From UKL13-2 sp038321965 (GTDB lineage: Bacteria; Pseudomonadota; Gammaproteobacteria; Burkholderiales; Usitatibacteraceae): DNA of 64,000 nt. The notes below the pieces were generated by a model. That model was given only the letters and a program-made list of their open reading frames with translations. It searched no databases and had not been told where the DNA came from. The stretch lies in the NCBI GenBank assembly GCA_038321965.1, contig JBBQFL010000016.1:1-64000 (forward strand), written 5' to 3'. The position numbers were made by a program, and so were the translations under genes. Positions 52,753-62,101 of the stretch are shown here, piece after piece; the first letter of the stretch is position 1, and every line of letters starts with the position of its first letter.

Positions 52753-52847
52753 TCGACCTGCTCCAAATCAGTTAGGTACGAGATGATGCCATTGGCCGCA
52801 GATGCGCGCCAAACAGCGTGTCTATTTATTGTTGCCCTGCGCGGGCC

Positions 52848-52901
52848 AAACTCCAACACTGGCGCGCATTTCAAGCCGAAACGATTGCCAAAAATAGAGT
52901 C
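52848..52901. repeat. REP-like element, decayed copy C
   Basis: AAACTCCAACACTGGCGCGC followed by ATTTCAAGCCGAAAC aligns with the reverse complement of copy B (34277-34342) and the CACTGGCGCGC core of copy A. The right arm is poorly preserved (only an ATAGAGTC-like end). It lies in the 293-base gap between cphB and the SAM-cyclase gene, which otherwise holds no gene. Confidence 0.45.
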
Positions 52902-53045
52902 TGTCAGGCACTCGCCGGCAACTTGGCTGATTTTGCGCGGAACAAGTCTTCCCTGCAAAGTCTAGAAAAGTATCTTGGGCCGCCGACCTGAATGGAGGAA
53001 TTCGATCCGCGGCGTGCCCATTGGACAACAATCCAATTTGAGCCG

Positions 53046-56000
53046 TTACTTTGTGATCAACAGTTGCCTCGCTTTTGAAAGCTCCGATGCATCGAACCCC
53101 ACTGGTAGATTGGCACACAAGGTGTGCAGCGTCCGCATGCATTGAACTGCTTGCCCGGTAAAGCGGGCCGCGCCTACCAGGCTAATTGCTGCCCTAAGTT
53201 GGAACAGGGGTGCCTTCTGCTGGGTCGCGGTGGCCAGAGCCTGATGCAGCGAAGTCATCGCCGCTTCCGGATGATTGGGTTCGACCGCAAGCAGACATAT
53301 GCCCTGCATGCGATACAGTTCCGATACGCAAAAGCCGATACCCGGTTCGGTAATCGTTCCGATGGCGGTGGCGAGAATGGGCAAAGCTGCCGCCGCCTTG
53401 CCAAAATGCGCTCGTGCTTCCGCTAGCAATACAGCGTAGAAACGGAAAAAAGGTCCAATGGCGACGGCTTGGTCGTAAATGCTTTCCATCGCCTCCAGAC
53501 CGGCTTCGGAATTTCGTCCCAATGCCTGCGCCCATCCATTAAGAAATAGCGCGTTCGCGCGATGTGGCGGAAAATTGTACTTGTTGGCAAGCTCGATAAG
53601 GCGTTGCGCATATCTCTCAACACCTGCATAGTCGCGCGCCATCTGGCAGGACGTCGATGCATTGTGCAGCGCATGCCCGACGCTAGATGGGTAACCGAGT
53701 TTATCGGCGAGAACCAGCGATTGGTCGATACATTCCGCTGCGCGCTGGAATTGGCCCGACTGCGAGAGAACAATAGCTTGCACCCCATATGCGCAAACGC
53801 CGGGATCATGTCCGCCGAAGACCGGACCCATCCAGCTATGTTGGACGGGATCGTAACGCTCGATGCCCTCCAGGCTGTCTTTGATTGCGGTGGGCACGTC
53901 GCCGCGAAACATGGCGGTCGACCAGCGGCAGTGAAAAGCTTCTAGCAACAAATCCGTGTCGTCCAGATGCTGGCCCAGGGCGACAAGTTCCTGTGCGCGG
54001 TCGCGCGCCACTTCCAGTTTCCGGCCGACGTTCGCCGAAAGCCATAGGCCCCAGGTCGCCTTAAACAATCCGTTCTTGTCCCCCAGCTTGGCAGCAATTT
54101 CACGGGCCTGCAGGTAAGTCTGTTCCGTTTCTGGGCTTTGGTGGCCTTTGATAATCGTTAACGCCGGCCCGGATTTGAGCAGCAGTTCCAATTCGATTTT
54201 CCAGCGATCAGCGCCGTCTACCAACCGGCGTGCCTCCACCAAGCCCGCCCGGAAATGAGCAACTGCTTCGAAAAAATTGGAGCGGGCTACGGCACGGTCG
54301 CCTGCGCGCTCCCAATATGCGCACGACAATTCGGCAAGGTGCGCCTCGCCAAAATGGTAGGCCAGCAATTCCGGTTCACCTTCGACAGTGGCGGGGAAAT
54401 CCGCTGCCAATGCGCGAGCGACCCGCTCGTGGATCTGCTGACGCCGTCCACGCAACAGGTTATCGTAGGCCACGTCGCGCACCAACGCGTGTTTGAAGCT
54501 GTAGCCAGCTTCGCTAGACTTGCTGTGGGGGAACACCAGCCCGGCATCGACCAACTTCGCTAAGCCAGTTGCGAGGTCGCCTGCTGATGCTGGCACGACT
54601 GCTTCCAGCAGGCTGAGGGAAAACTCCTTACCGATGACGGCCGCGACTTGGGCGATTTCCTTGGCCGCCCCCAGCCGGTCCAAGCGCGCCATGAGCGAAT
54701 CATGCAAGGTAGCGGGAACGGCGGGCCGTTCTGGTGTCGCGGATTCCATCACTGCCTTGGTCAGTTCTTCGACGAATAGAGGCACGCCATCGGTCTTGGC
54801 CAAGATATCTTCGATCAGGGAAGGGGCAAGTTTCCAGCCTGCCACAATGCTGGTCAGCATTTCGATGCACTGCGCCTTGCCGAGCCGGCTGAGGGCAAGC
54901 GACGACAGATGATCGCGCCCTGACCAAGGCGAAACGAACTCCGGTCGTGACGTGATGATGATGAGCACCGCCGACGCCGCAATGCCGTCGACGAGGCGCG
55001 TGAGCAGCTCAAGTGTGGATGGGTCTATCCAATGCACGTCTTCAAATATCAGCAAGGTAGGTCGTTGTTCGGCGATATGCGTGATCTGATTGACCAGCGC
55101 AGCAATGGTGGCAGCTTTACGTTGTGCCGGCGGGGTGGTGAGTGCGCGGTCCCCGAGTGGGATCGACAGCAGATCGGCCAGCAGTAGCGCCGTCGTCTCG
55201 CTGAAGTTATTGGATGCAGAAAGCATGGTTTCCAATTTCTGCAGCTTCAGGGCTGGCGAATCTTCCGGCGTGAATCCGGCGGCGTGCTCGAGGTTCCGAA
55301 TGATGGGGTGCAGGGCACTATTGGTGTGGTAGGAGGAACACTGGCAGATCAGGTGGTAATAAGTCTCGTCGCCAAGGCGCTCGCACACACCGTCGAGAAT
55401 GCGCGATTTGCCCATGCCGGGTTCACCGGACAGGACGACGACCTGTCCCTCGTTTTGTTTGGCCATCTGCCAGCGGTCCAGAATCAGTGCGACTTCCTGG
55501 GTGCGCCCGACGAAGGACGCGGCCCCTACGGTTCGTTCGGCCGAAAAGCGGCTGGCGATGGACGCCTCGCGCAATACTCGCCAGACAGGGACCGGATTTG
55601 CGAAGCCCTTCAGCGAGTGCTCCCCAAGACGTTGATAATCAAACTGCCGACCCAGAAGGCTGTACGTACTCTGGCTAATCAGAATGGCGTCGGGCTCCGC
55701 CAGCGCCTGCAGACGTGCCGCTAGATTGGGCGTTTCGCCTACGACGGCGTGTTCGCGCGCAGTACCGGTGCCGATAATGTCGCCAATCACGACGACGCCG
55801 GTGGCAATACCGATGCGCACCTGGACCGGCTGCGCCTCGGGCGTTTTTAGATGCGCGACATTTTCGATGATCGCAAGTGCCGCAAGTATCGTCCGTTTGG
55901 CCGCGTCTTCGTACGCCTGCGGATAGCCGAAATACGCGAGCACGCCGTCACCCATGAATTTGGCGATGAAGCCGTCGAAGCGAACGATAGCGCCTGCGCA

Positions 56001-56357
56001 GGCGTCCTGATAGCGCCGGATTAGCATGCTCATATCTTCCGGATCGATGGCGTTGGCGAGCGCGGTCGAGCCTACCAGATCGCAAAACATGACCGTGACC
56101 TGGCGCCGCTCGGCTTCCTTCGTCGCCGGTGGATCGGCAGGGGCAACCGCAGTGGCTGCCTGTGGCAAGCCGAGCGTGTGCGCACGTTCCACGAGCGCTC
56201 GCAATAACTTGCGGCGATGACCCAGCGAAAAGCCTAGCTTCTCAAAATCACTTTCCGCGAGGTCGGAAATAATGTCGAAATCGATATCGTTTTCGACCAA
56301 TACTTCAGCGTACTGCTCGAGGCCAAGCTCGGTGAGCCAATCCTGAAATTTCGTCAT
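53046..56357 (-). CDS. SAM domain - class III cyclase - AAA ATPase - TPR protein
   Basis: 1103 residues from the ATG at 56357. An N-terminal SAM domain (about 1-62, FQDWLTELGLEQYAEVL) is followed by a class III cyclase domain (about 82-260) with metal ligands Asp93 (FCDLVGST) and Asp137 (FMGDG), the substrate Lys133, and Asn211/Arg215 (ETPNLAAR). The second specificity position is Ala204. An ATPase of the predicted AAA_16 type has Walker A GEPGMGKS (311-318), and helical TPR-like repeats fill the C-terminal third. No membrane segment. Such proteins resemble eukaryotic soluble adenylyl cyclases. The input signal is unknown. It lies 166 bases downstream of another cyclase gene on the same strand. 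Confidence 0.88.
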   Translation of the reverse strand: MTKFQDWLTELGLEQYAEVLVENDIDFDIISDLAESDFEKLGFSLGHRRKLLRALVERAHTLGLPQAATAVAPADPPATKEAERRQVTVMFCDLVGSTALANAIDPEDMSMLIRRYQDACAGAIVRFDGFIAKFMGDGVLAYFGYPQAYEDAAKRTILAALAIIENVAHLKTPEAQPVQVRIGIATGVVVIGDIIGTGTAREHAVVGETPNLAARLQALAEPDAILISQSTYSLLGRQFDYQRLGEHSLKGFANPVPVWRVLREASIASRFSAERTVGAASFVGRTQEVALILDRWQMAKQNEGQVVVLSGEPGMGKSRILDGVCERLGDETYYHLICQCSSYHTNSALHPIIRNLEHAAGFTPEDSPALKLQKLETMLSASNNFSETTALLLADLLSIPLGDRALTTPPAQRKAATIAALVNQITHIAEQRPTLLIFEDVHWIDPSTLELLTRLVDGIAASAVLIIITSRPEFVSPWSGRDHLSSLALSRLGKAQCIEMLTSIVAGWKLAPSLIEDILAKTDGVPLFVEELTKAVMESATPERPAVPATLHDSLMARLDRLGAAKEIAQVAAVIGKEFSLSLLEAVVPASAGDLATGLAKLVDAGLVFPHSKSSEAGYSFKHALVRDVAYDNLLRGRRQQIHERVARALAADFPATVEGEPELLAYHFGEAHLAELSCAYWERAGDRAVARSNFFEAVAHFRAGLVEARRLVDGADRWKIELELLLKSGPALTIIKGHQSPETEQTYLQAREIAAKLGDKNGLFKATWGLWLSANVGRKLEVARDRAQELVALGQHLDDTDLLLEAFHCRWSTAMFRGDVPTAIKDSLEGIERYDPVQHSWMGPVFGGHDPGVCAYGVQAIVLSQSGQFQRAAECIDQSLVLADKLGYPSSVGHALHNASTSCQMARDYAGVERYAQRLIELANKYNFPPHRANALFLNGWAQALGRNSEAGLEAMESIYDQAVAIGPFFRFYAVLLAEARAHFGKAAAALPILATAIGTITEPGIGFCVSELYRMQGICLLAVEPNHPEAAMTSLHQALATATQQKAPLFQLRAAISLVGAARFTGQAVQCMRTLHTLCANLPVGFDASELSKARQLLITK

Positions 56358-56522
56358 GACACCCCATGCCCCCTTTTTTGTCGTTCCAGGCGATGACACT
56401 AGCGATGCTTCGCCGTCCCGACGCCAGCAAAACCGGCAAAGTTAAGCGGAAGAATACCGTACTTGCCGCTTATCGCAAACGCCGCGCCCTCGATGGCCCG
56501 TACATTTGGTTATCGAACTAGC

Positions 56523-58553
56523 TTATGGCAACTGAAATTCGGCAGCAAGTTTTGTCCAGCGCGGCTCAAACGCTGCGACAAACTGCTTGTACTCCGCCGA
56601 TTCGCGAATTTTCGCCAGCATCGGATCGCGCTTGAACAGCGGAAGATTTGGAAATCCGGTGTCGGCGGTTATTTGTAACCAGCGGACCGCTTCTTCCGCA
56701 TCGCCGCCAAGGGCATGAATTCTGGCGGCGGTGAAGGTTTCATGGTGCGTCGCGCGGCCGGAGGTCGATTGCGTGACAATTTTGCGGATCATCGCCTGCG
56801 CCTCGGCATGCCGCCCTTGAAGCGCGAGCAACAGGGCCTTCGGCTCCAGTTTGCCTTTCGCCTCGGGGTGCTCAGCGAGGTATTTATCCAGCTGCTCGGC
56901 AGCTGCGGATATCATTCTTTTTTCCAGGTAGAAAGCGACGCTCGGTTCTTTGTTCAACAACTCCTTTGCCGCTTTCGCGGCCTCGTCAGGGCGCGCGAAA
57001 AACAAAAGTGCCCCCACATACATTTCCTTGGCAGCTACATTTGCCGGATTCAATGCCAATAGGCGGGCCACCTCGCGGTGACCTTGTTCCTCGAGTCCCA
57101 CATGAAAGTACAGGCTCGCTAGCTCAAAATCCACTTGTGTTGGGTCCAGCCGTTCAGCCGTCCTGTATTCCCGATAGGCGGTGGCCATTTGCCAGTGACC
57201 ATATTCGCTGGTGGCAATGGCGCCGCGAACCATGTGCAGGAACGGCAGATTCGGATCAAGTTGTTCCGCGCGGCGCAGCGCCACCAAAGCCTTTTCATAG
57301 AGCCCGGACTTGCTGATATCGAATATTGCGTTCCACAAAAAAGCGTAGGCGAGACGCGCGTGGGCCAACGCAAAATCGGGCGCCTCCGCAATGGCCTGCT
57401 GAAAATAGTTGACCGCCTCGCTGGTGTCCGTATCCAAATTGATATTCTTGTAAAAGCTCTCCACACCTTTCGAGTAAGCCTCATACGCGCGCGGCGATAT
57501 TGACGACGGCCGCTTGCTGTTCAGTTCATGGTCCAGCACGATGCGCAGATGCGCAGCGACCGCCTGCGACACCTGATCCTGCAGCCCGAATATATCGGTA
57601 GCCTTCACATCGAAGATGGCATTCCACAGCAACTTGCGATCACTGGGCCGAATCAGGCTGGCGTTCACGCGCAGTCGATCGCCGGCCTGTTGCCAGGTTC
57701 CGTCCAGAACGGCTGCCACCGCCAACGCCTTGCCAGCCGCGGCGGCATCCGTGTCGAGTGCCGTGTAGCCGCGCACGGCGGTCAGCGGCCGCACCGTGAT
57801 TTGGCGCGATTTGCTCAACTCGCTAATGATGGCGTCGGCCAGTCCCAAGCCGAGCATATCCTGCGCGTTGGCCGCCGCCAGTGGCTTTAGCGGCAATACG
57901 GCGATCGAGCCGATATCAACCGTTTCGGTGACTGACTTTAGGCGCGCAGCAATCGGCGCCCAAGACGGTGCGAAATAGAAAGATACGGCCAGTATTGCGC
58001 ACAGCGGCAATGCCCACAGCCATCGTCTGGATAGCGACCACCGCGAAGTGCTCGCATTACTCAGCGCCACAACATAAACATTCATTGACTTGTCAATATT
58101 TTTTAACTTCTTGGCGCCAAGCAGGCGAAAGGCCAGGTTGTCCTGGCTGCGCACCGCGCCGTACACCGCGTCCGATACTGCGATACCGCCTTCCGGCGCC
58201 AGCGGCTCGATACGCGCAGCAATATTGACGCCGTCGCCGAAAATGTCGTCACCGCGATGCACGATTTCACCGATGTGAATGCCGATACGGACACAAAACT
58301 TCGCTTGCGCACGCATTTGTTCCTGAATACTTTGCGCGCACAGCACGGCGGCTACTGCACTGTCGAAACTGCACAATGTCCCGTCGCCCATCTCCTTGTG
58401 CAGACGTCCGCCGAATTCACCGAGCAAGGGCAACATTATTTCCCGCTGCTGCTGCATGGCTGCCAGCGCAAGCTTTTCATCGCCTGCCATCAGCGCTGAA
58501 AATCCGACGATGTCGGTGAACATGATGGCGCTGAGCTTGCGACGCTCTGACAT
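56523..58553 (-). CDS. Class III adenylate cyclase with membrane helix and TPR repeats
   Basis: 676 residues from the ATG at 58553. The cyclase domain is at the N-terminus (about 5-175): metal ligands Asp14 (MFTDIVGFS) and Asp57 (EMGDG), adenine-specifying Lys53 and Asp103 (DDIFGD), transition-state Asn110 and Arg114. These are the canonical adenylyl cyclase residues, unlike the CHASE2 copies. One membrane helix (about 182-205) follows, then a TolB-like domain (about 225-345, IGSIAVLPLKPL) and TPR repeats (about 370-660). The TolB/TPR part probably senses in the periplasm. Palindromes lie in the 5' leader region. Confidence 0.9.
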   Translation of the reverse strand: MSERRKLSAIMFTDIVGFSALMAGDEKLALAAMQQQREIMLPLLGEFGGRLHKEMGDGTLCSFDSAVAAVLCAQSIQEQMRAQAKFCVRIGIHIGEIVHRGDDIFGDGVNIAARIEPLAPEGGIAVSDAVYGAVRSQDNLAFRLLGAKKLKNIDKSMNVYVVALSNASTSRWSLSRRWLWALPLCAILAVSFYFAPSWAPIAARLKSVTETVDIGSIAVLPLKPLAAANAQDMLGLGLADAIISELSKSRQITVRPLTAVRGYTALDTDAAAAGKALAVAAVLDGTWQQAGDRLRVNASLIRPSDRKLLWNAIFDVKATDIFGLQDQVSQAVAAHLRIVLDHELNSKRPSSISPRAYEAYSKGVESFYKNINLDTDTSEAVNYFQQAIAEAPDFALAHARLAYAFLWNAIFDISKSGLYEKALVALRRAEQLDPNLPFLHMVRGAIATSEYGHWQMATAYREYRTAERLDPTQVDFELASLYFHVGLEEQGHREVARLLALNPANVAAKEMYVGALLFFARPDEAAKAAKELLNKEPSVAFYLEKRMISAAAEQLDKYLAEHPEAKGKLEPKALLLALQGRHAEAQAMIRKIVTQSTSGRATHHETFTAARIHALGGDAEEAVRWLQITADTGFPNLPLFKRDPMLAKIRESAEYKQFVAAFEPRWTKLAAEFQLP

Positions 58554-58578
58554 CGGTCTCTCAAGAGAAATCGTATGG

Positions 58579-58643
58579 GTAGTGTTACTACATTGATTAT
58601 TGAGTGGCGAAGCTTGAATTACAAGCTTCCTTCGGTGCTCAAT
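58579..58643. promoter_or_regulatory. Nested palindromes upstream of the cyclase-TPR gene
   Basis: GTAGT-GTT-ACTAC (58579-58591) and the inverted repeat GAAGCTTG-AATTA-CAAGCTTC (58609-58629), the latter enclosed by ATTGAG (58599-58604) and CTCAAT (58638-58643). They lie 26-90 bases before the cyclase start on its minus strand. They could be an operator or a leader hairpin. Nothing else is seen in the 298-base gap to the dctP-like gene. Confidence 0.4.
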
Positions 58644-58851
58644 CAACTCAACTATACAAGTGACATGAAAAATCCCTAGTTGTGGCAACACAACGAGGGA
58701 TTCAGTAGCACAATATTATTGATACGTACTAATTTACAAATGGCTGGAATGCCTTGTGAATACTCAGTCGCATCACAATTGTTATATGTCTTACCCGAAA
58801 CAAAAACTCGGGGCACCCATTGCGCCATCCCTTCGGCGCAGCAAACACATA

Positions 58852-59973
58852 TTACTTCTTGGCTGGTGCGGCCTTGCTCGCCGAACTCGCTGTCGCCATG
58901 TAATTATCGAAATTCTGCTCTGCCACGCGAAACCACAGAATCTGGTCGTCGCGGAAGATTTTCCAGGCATCGTAGACTTTCTTGAACTTCGGATTTTTTT
59001 CCGACTCTTCCTCATACACCTCGTGTGCGGCCTTGAAGCAGGCATTCATGATGTCTTTGTTGAACGGGCGCAGCTGAACGCCGTTGCCCGCGAGGCGTTT
59101 TAGCGCTGCTGGATTAAGCGCATCGTATTTGGCCAGCATATCTATATTCGCTTCGGCACAAGCCGATTCGAGAATCGCCTTGTATTCCGGCGGCAGCGCT
59201 TCCCACTGCTTCATATTCACGAACAAGTCGAGTTCAGGGCCGCCTTCCCACCAGCCTGGATAGTAGTAGTACTTGGCGACTTTGAAAAAGCCGAGTTTTT
59301 CGTCGTCATACGGACCGACCCACTCGGCAGCGTCGATGGTGCCCTTCTCAAGAGCGGGATAGATATCGCCACCGGCAATTTGCTGCGGAACCACACCCAG
59401 TTTGGTCAGTACACGTCCGGCAAAACCGCCGACGCGGAATTTCAGGCCTTTCAGATCAGCGACGGTCTTGATCTCTTTGCGAAACCAGCCGCCCATCTGC
59501 GCGCCTGTATTGCCGGCTGGAAAGTTGATGATGTTGTAATCCTTGAAAAAATCGCGCATCAGCGCCATGCCACCGCCGTGATACATCCAGGCGTTTTGCT
59601 GGCGCGCGTTCATGCCGAATGGAATCGCGCATGCAAAAGCAAAGGTTGGGTCTTTGCCAAAAAAATAGTACGGCGCGGTATGGGTGCACTCGACTGTACC
59701 GTTTTGAACAGCGTCGACCGTGCTAAATGCGGGCACGATTTCGCCAGCAGCGAAAACCTGAATCTGGAATTTTCCACCGGTGGCTGCAGCGACCCGTTTG
59801 GAGATGACTTCAGCGGCGCCAAAAATCGTATCCAGACTTTTCGGGAAGCTCGAAGCCAGCCGCCATTTGATCGTTGGCAATGTGGCAGTCTGGGCTGATG
59901 AAAGCGTCGGGATAGCGGCGGCGCCTGCTACGAGTCCGGCGCCAGCCGACGTCATAAATTTGCGTCTTTGCAT
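58852..59973 (-). CDS. dctP: TRAP transporter solute-binding protein (DctP family)
   Basis: 373 residues from the ATG at 59973 (GGAG eight bases upstream). It has a twin-arginine-type signal (MQRRKFMTSAG) ending near LSSAQ, suggesting Tat export, as in TakP-type keto-acid binders. The mature part has the DctP fold: WRLASSFPKSLDTIFGAAEVISKRV, LKGLKFRVGGFAGRVLTKLGVVPQQIAGGDIYPALEKGTIDAAEWVGP with the substrate-binding Arg in KFRVGG, and PGWWEGGP. It could serve the orphan dctQM pair at 40.6-42.5 kb. The substrate is probably an organic or keto acid. Confidence 0.9.
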   Translation of the reverse strand: MQRRKFMTSAGAGLVAGAAAIPTLSSAQTATLPTIKWRLASSFPKSLDTIFGAAEVISKRVAAATGGKFQIQVFAAGEIVPAFSTVDAVQNGTVECTHTAPYYFFGKDPTFAFACAIPFGMNARQQNAWMYHGGGMALMRDFFKDYNIINFPAGNTGAQMGGWFRKEIKTVADLKGLKFRVGGFAGRVLTKLGVVPQQIAGGDIYPALEKGTIDAAEWVGPYDDEKLGFFKVAKYYYYPGWWEGGPELDLFVNMKQWEALPPEYKAILESACAEANIDMLAKYDALNPAALKRLAGNGVQLRPFNKDIMNACFKAAHEVYEEESEKNPKFKKVYDAWKIFRDDQILWFRVAEQNFDNYMATASSASKAAPAKK

Positions 59974-60075
59974 ATGTTTCTCCTCTGGGTTTGGTCTTTT
60001 GGTTTGCGGTCGCATTGAAAAGCGACTTGAACCCAAAGTATAAAGCAAGGGAAAGAAGCTGGTGTGAGGGGGAAA

Positions 60076-61416
60076 CTATTCCCCAGCTATCGACATGCGC
60101 TCGATCAGGATGCTTCCTACACGTTTAGAGCCCAATGCCAGCTCATCATTGCCGATAGCGATGATGTCCTTGAACATCTGCTTCATGTTTCCCGCGATGG
60201 TGATTTCTTCAACTGGATATGCAATCTCACCATATTCCACCCAGAAGCCCGCAGCGCCGCGTGAATAGTCGCCCGTCACGTTGTTGACACCTTGCCCCAT
60301 CAATTCAGTCACCACCAGTCCGCGATTCATTTTTTTCAGCAGCCCTGCAAAATTGAGCTTGCCCGGTGTCACCATCAGATTGTGATTGCCGCCCGCATTG
60401 CCAGTACTTTGCAACCCCAGTTTACGCGCGGAGTAGCTGCCGAGAAAATAGCCCTGAACCACGCCATCCTTCACCACATCGCGCGCGACCGTCGTCACGC
60501 CTTCGCCGTCGAACGGGCCGCTCGCCAATCCACCGCGAATGGCTGGGTCCTCACGAATCGAAACAATGGGCGAAAACACGGTTTCGCCGATGCTGTCCTG
60601 CAAGAAGCTCGCTTTGCGGTAGAGTGCGCTCCCGCTTACGCCGCCCACAAAGCTGCCAATCAACCCCGAAGCTACCGGTGCTTCGAATAAGATCGGCACT
60701 TCGCAACTCGCGATCTTTCTCGAATCAAGCCTTGCAACCGTGCGCTCACCGGCACGCCGACCGATGTCCTCAGGCGACTCCAGCCCCGTCTCATCACGTG
60801 ATACCGCATACCAGTAATCGCGCTGCATGCCTTGCTTGCTGGTTGCAATCATGGTGCAGCTGGCACTATGACGCGTGGTCGGATACCCCCCCAGAAACCC
60901 GGCGGAATTGGCATAGATGAAATCGGATTCGTAGGTTGAAACAGCGGCACCTTCAGAATTGTTGATCCGCTTGTCGACGGCAAAAGCGGCGGCTTCCATC
61001 CGCTTAGCTAAAACGATCGCTTCATCGACGCCAAGCTTCCACGGGTGGTACAAGTCAAAATCGGCATACGGCGGACGGGCCAGGCGACTCGAATCGGCCA
61101 ATCCGGCGAATTCATCAGCAGCGGTGTACTTGGCGATCGCCAGCGCCGCCTTGACGGTGCGTTCAATCGCTTCGCGCGACAAATCCGTGGTCGACGCATT
61201 GCCGCGATGCTGGCCCAGATAAACGGTGATACCCAGTCCCTTGTCGCGGTTGTGTTCGATGGTCTCAACTTCCCCCATTCGGACGGTCACATCCTGTCCA
61301 AGGGAGGTAGAAATTTCTACTTCAGCCGCGGTCGCGCCAAGTGCTTTGGCGCGTTCGAGTGAAAACTGGGCAAGATCGGCAAGGCTGCCGGGTGCAAAAG
61401 GAGCTATGGAAGACAC
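60076..61416 (-). CDS. pmbA: PmbA/TldE-family protein (TldD partner)
   Basis: 446 residues from a GTG at 61416, matching the usual length of about 450; an ATG at 61497 would add 27 residues without a better ribosome-binding site. It shows the PmbA pattern: AAEVEISTSLGQDVTVRMGEVETIEHNRDKGLG at the N-terminus, FEAPVASGLIGSF, GSYSARKLGLQSTGNAGGNHNL and TELMGQGVNNVTGDYSRGAAGFWVEYGEI. PmbA (TldE) forms a heterodimer with TldD and itself lacks the zinc site; the pair degrades or processes peptides such as microcin B17 precursor and CcdA. It is divergent from yjgA; tldD is not in the window. Confidence 0.9.
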   Translation of the reverse strand: MSSIAPFAPGSLADLAQFSLERAKALGATAAEVEISTSLGQDVTVRMGEVETIEHNRDKGLGITVYLGQHRGNASTTDLSREAIERTVKAALAIAKYTAADEFAGLADSSRLARPPYADFDLYHPWKLGVDEAIVLAKRMEAAAFAVDKRINNSEGAAVSTYESDFIYANSAGFLGGYPTTRHSASCTMIATSKQGMQRDYWYAVSRDETGLESPEDIGRRAGERTVARLDSRKIASCEVPILFEAPVASGLIGSFVGGVSGSALYRKASFLQDSIGETVFSPIVSIREDPAIRGGLASGPFDGEGVTTVARDVVKDGVVQGYFLGSYSARKLGLQSTGNAGGNHNLMVTPGKLNFAGLLKKMNRGLVVTELMGQGVNNVTGDYSRGAAGFWVEYGEIAYPVEEITIAGNMKQMFKDIIAIGNDELALGSKRVGSILIERMSIAGE

Positions 61417-61559
61417 GTTAATTTGATTTTCAGGGAGTGGATTGGAGAGCGGTGCCGCAATCGGGCGGGAGGGAAGGCAGGAGCGGTGCGGTATCATCAC
61501 GGCTTGTTGAGCAACTATTACTTGAATACGCAAAGAACGCGCCGGAAAAAAAGAACACC

Positions 61560-62087
61560 ATGACAGATACAGCAGACACAGAAGATGAAAATTTTATCAG
61601 CAAAAGCCAGAAAAAGCGGGACATGCTGGCATTGCAGGACATCGGCGAAGAGCTGGTGGGCCTGTCTTCGGAAACCATCAACAAGCTGACTCTGCCCGAT
61701 GATTTGCGTACTGCCATCGTTGACGCCAAGCGCATCCCCAAGAGTAAATATGGTGGCATGAAACGGCAAATGCAATACATCGGACGGCTGATGCGTGAAG
61801 TCGACGCGGCGCCAATCGTGGAGCAGCTCAATTCGCTAAAGGCACCGAACAAAAAGGAAACCGCCTTGCACCATCTGGCGGAACGTTGGCGTGAGCGTCT
61901 GTTGAGCGACGAAACCGCACTTGGCGCCTTCGCCAATGAATTTCCAGAGGCAGATCGCGCCATGCTGGACAAATACATTCACGGCGCCAAGGACGACAAG
62001 GCAAAAAATCGGCCCCCAAAGAACTATCGGCTGTTGTATTCGCAAATTCACACCCTCGTTGTGGCGCAATCGCGCATCGCGGAATAG
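61560..62087 (+). CDS. yjgA: Ribosome-associated protein YjgA (DarP, DUF615)
   Basis: 175 residues from the ATG at 61560; earlier in-frame codons are unsupported. It contains the DUF615 signature: SKSQKKRDMLALQDIGEELVGL, LPDDLRTAIVDAKRI, GGMKRQMQYIGRLMR and a basic C-terminus (NYRLLYSQIH). DarP binds pre-50S particles and helps 23S rRNA maturation. The pmbA-yjgA divergent arrangement, followed by mogA, is typical of Betaproteobacteria. Confidence 0.92.
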   Translation: MTDTADTEDENFISKSQKKRDMLALQDIGEELVGLSSETINKLTLPDDLRTAIVDAKRIPKSKYGGMKRQMQYIGRLMREVDAAPIVEQLNSLKAPNKKETALHHLAERWRERLLSDETALGAFANEFPEADRAMLDKYIHGAKDDKAKNRPPKNYRLLYSQIHTLVVAQSRIAE

Positions 62088-62101
62088 TCTGGTCGCCGTC
62101 A

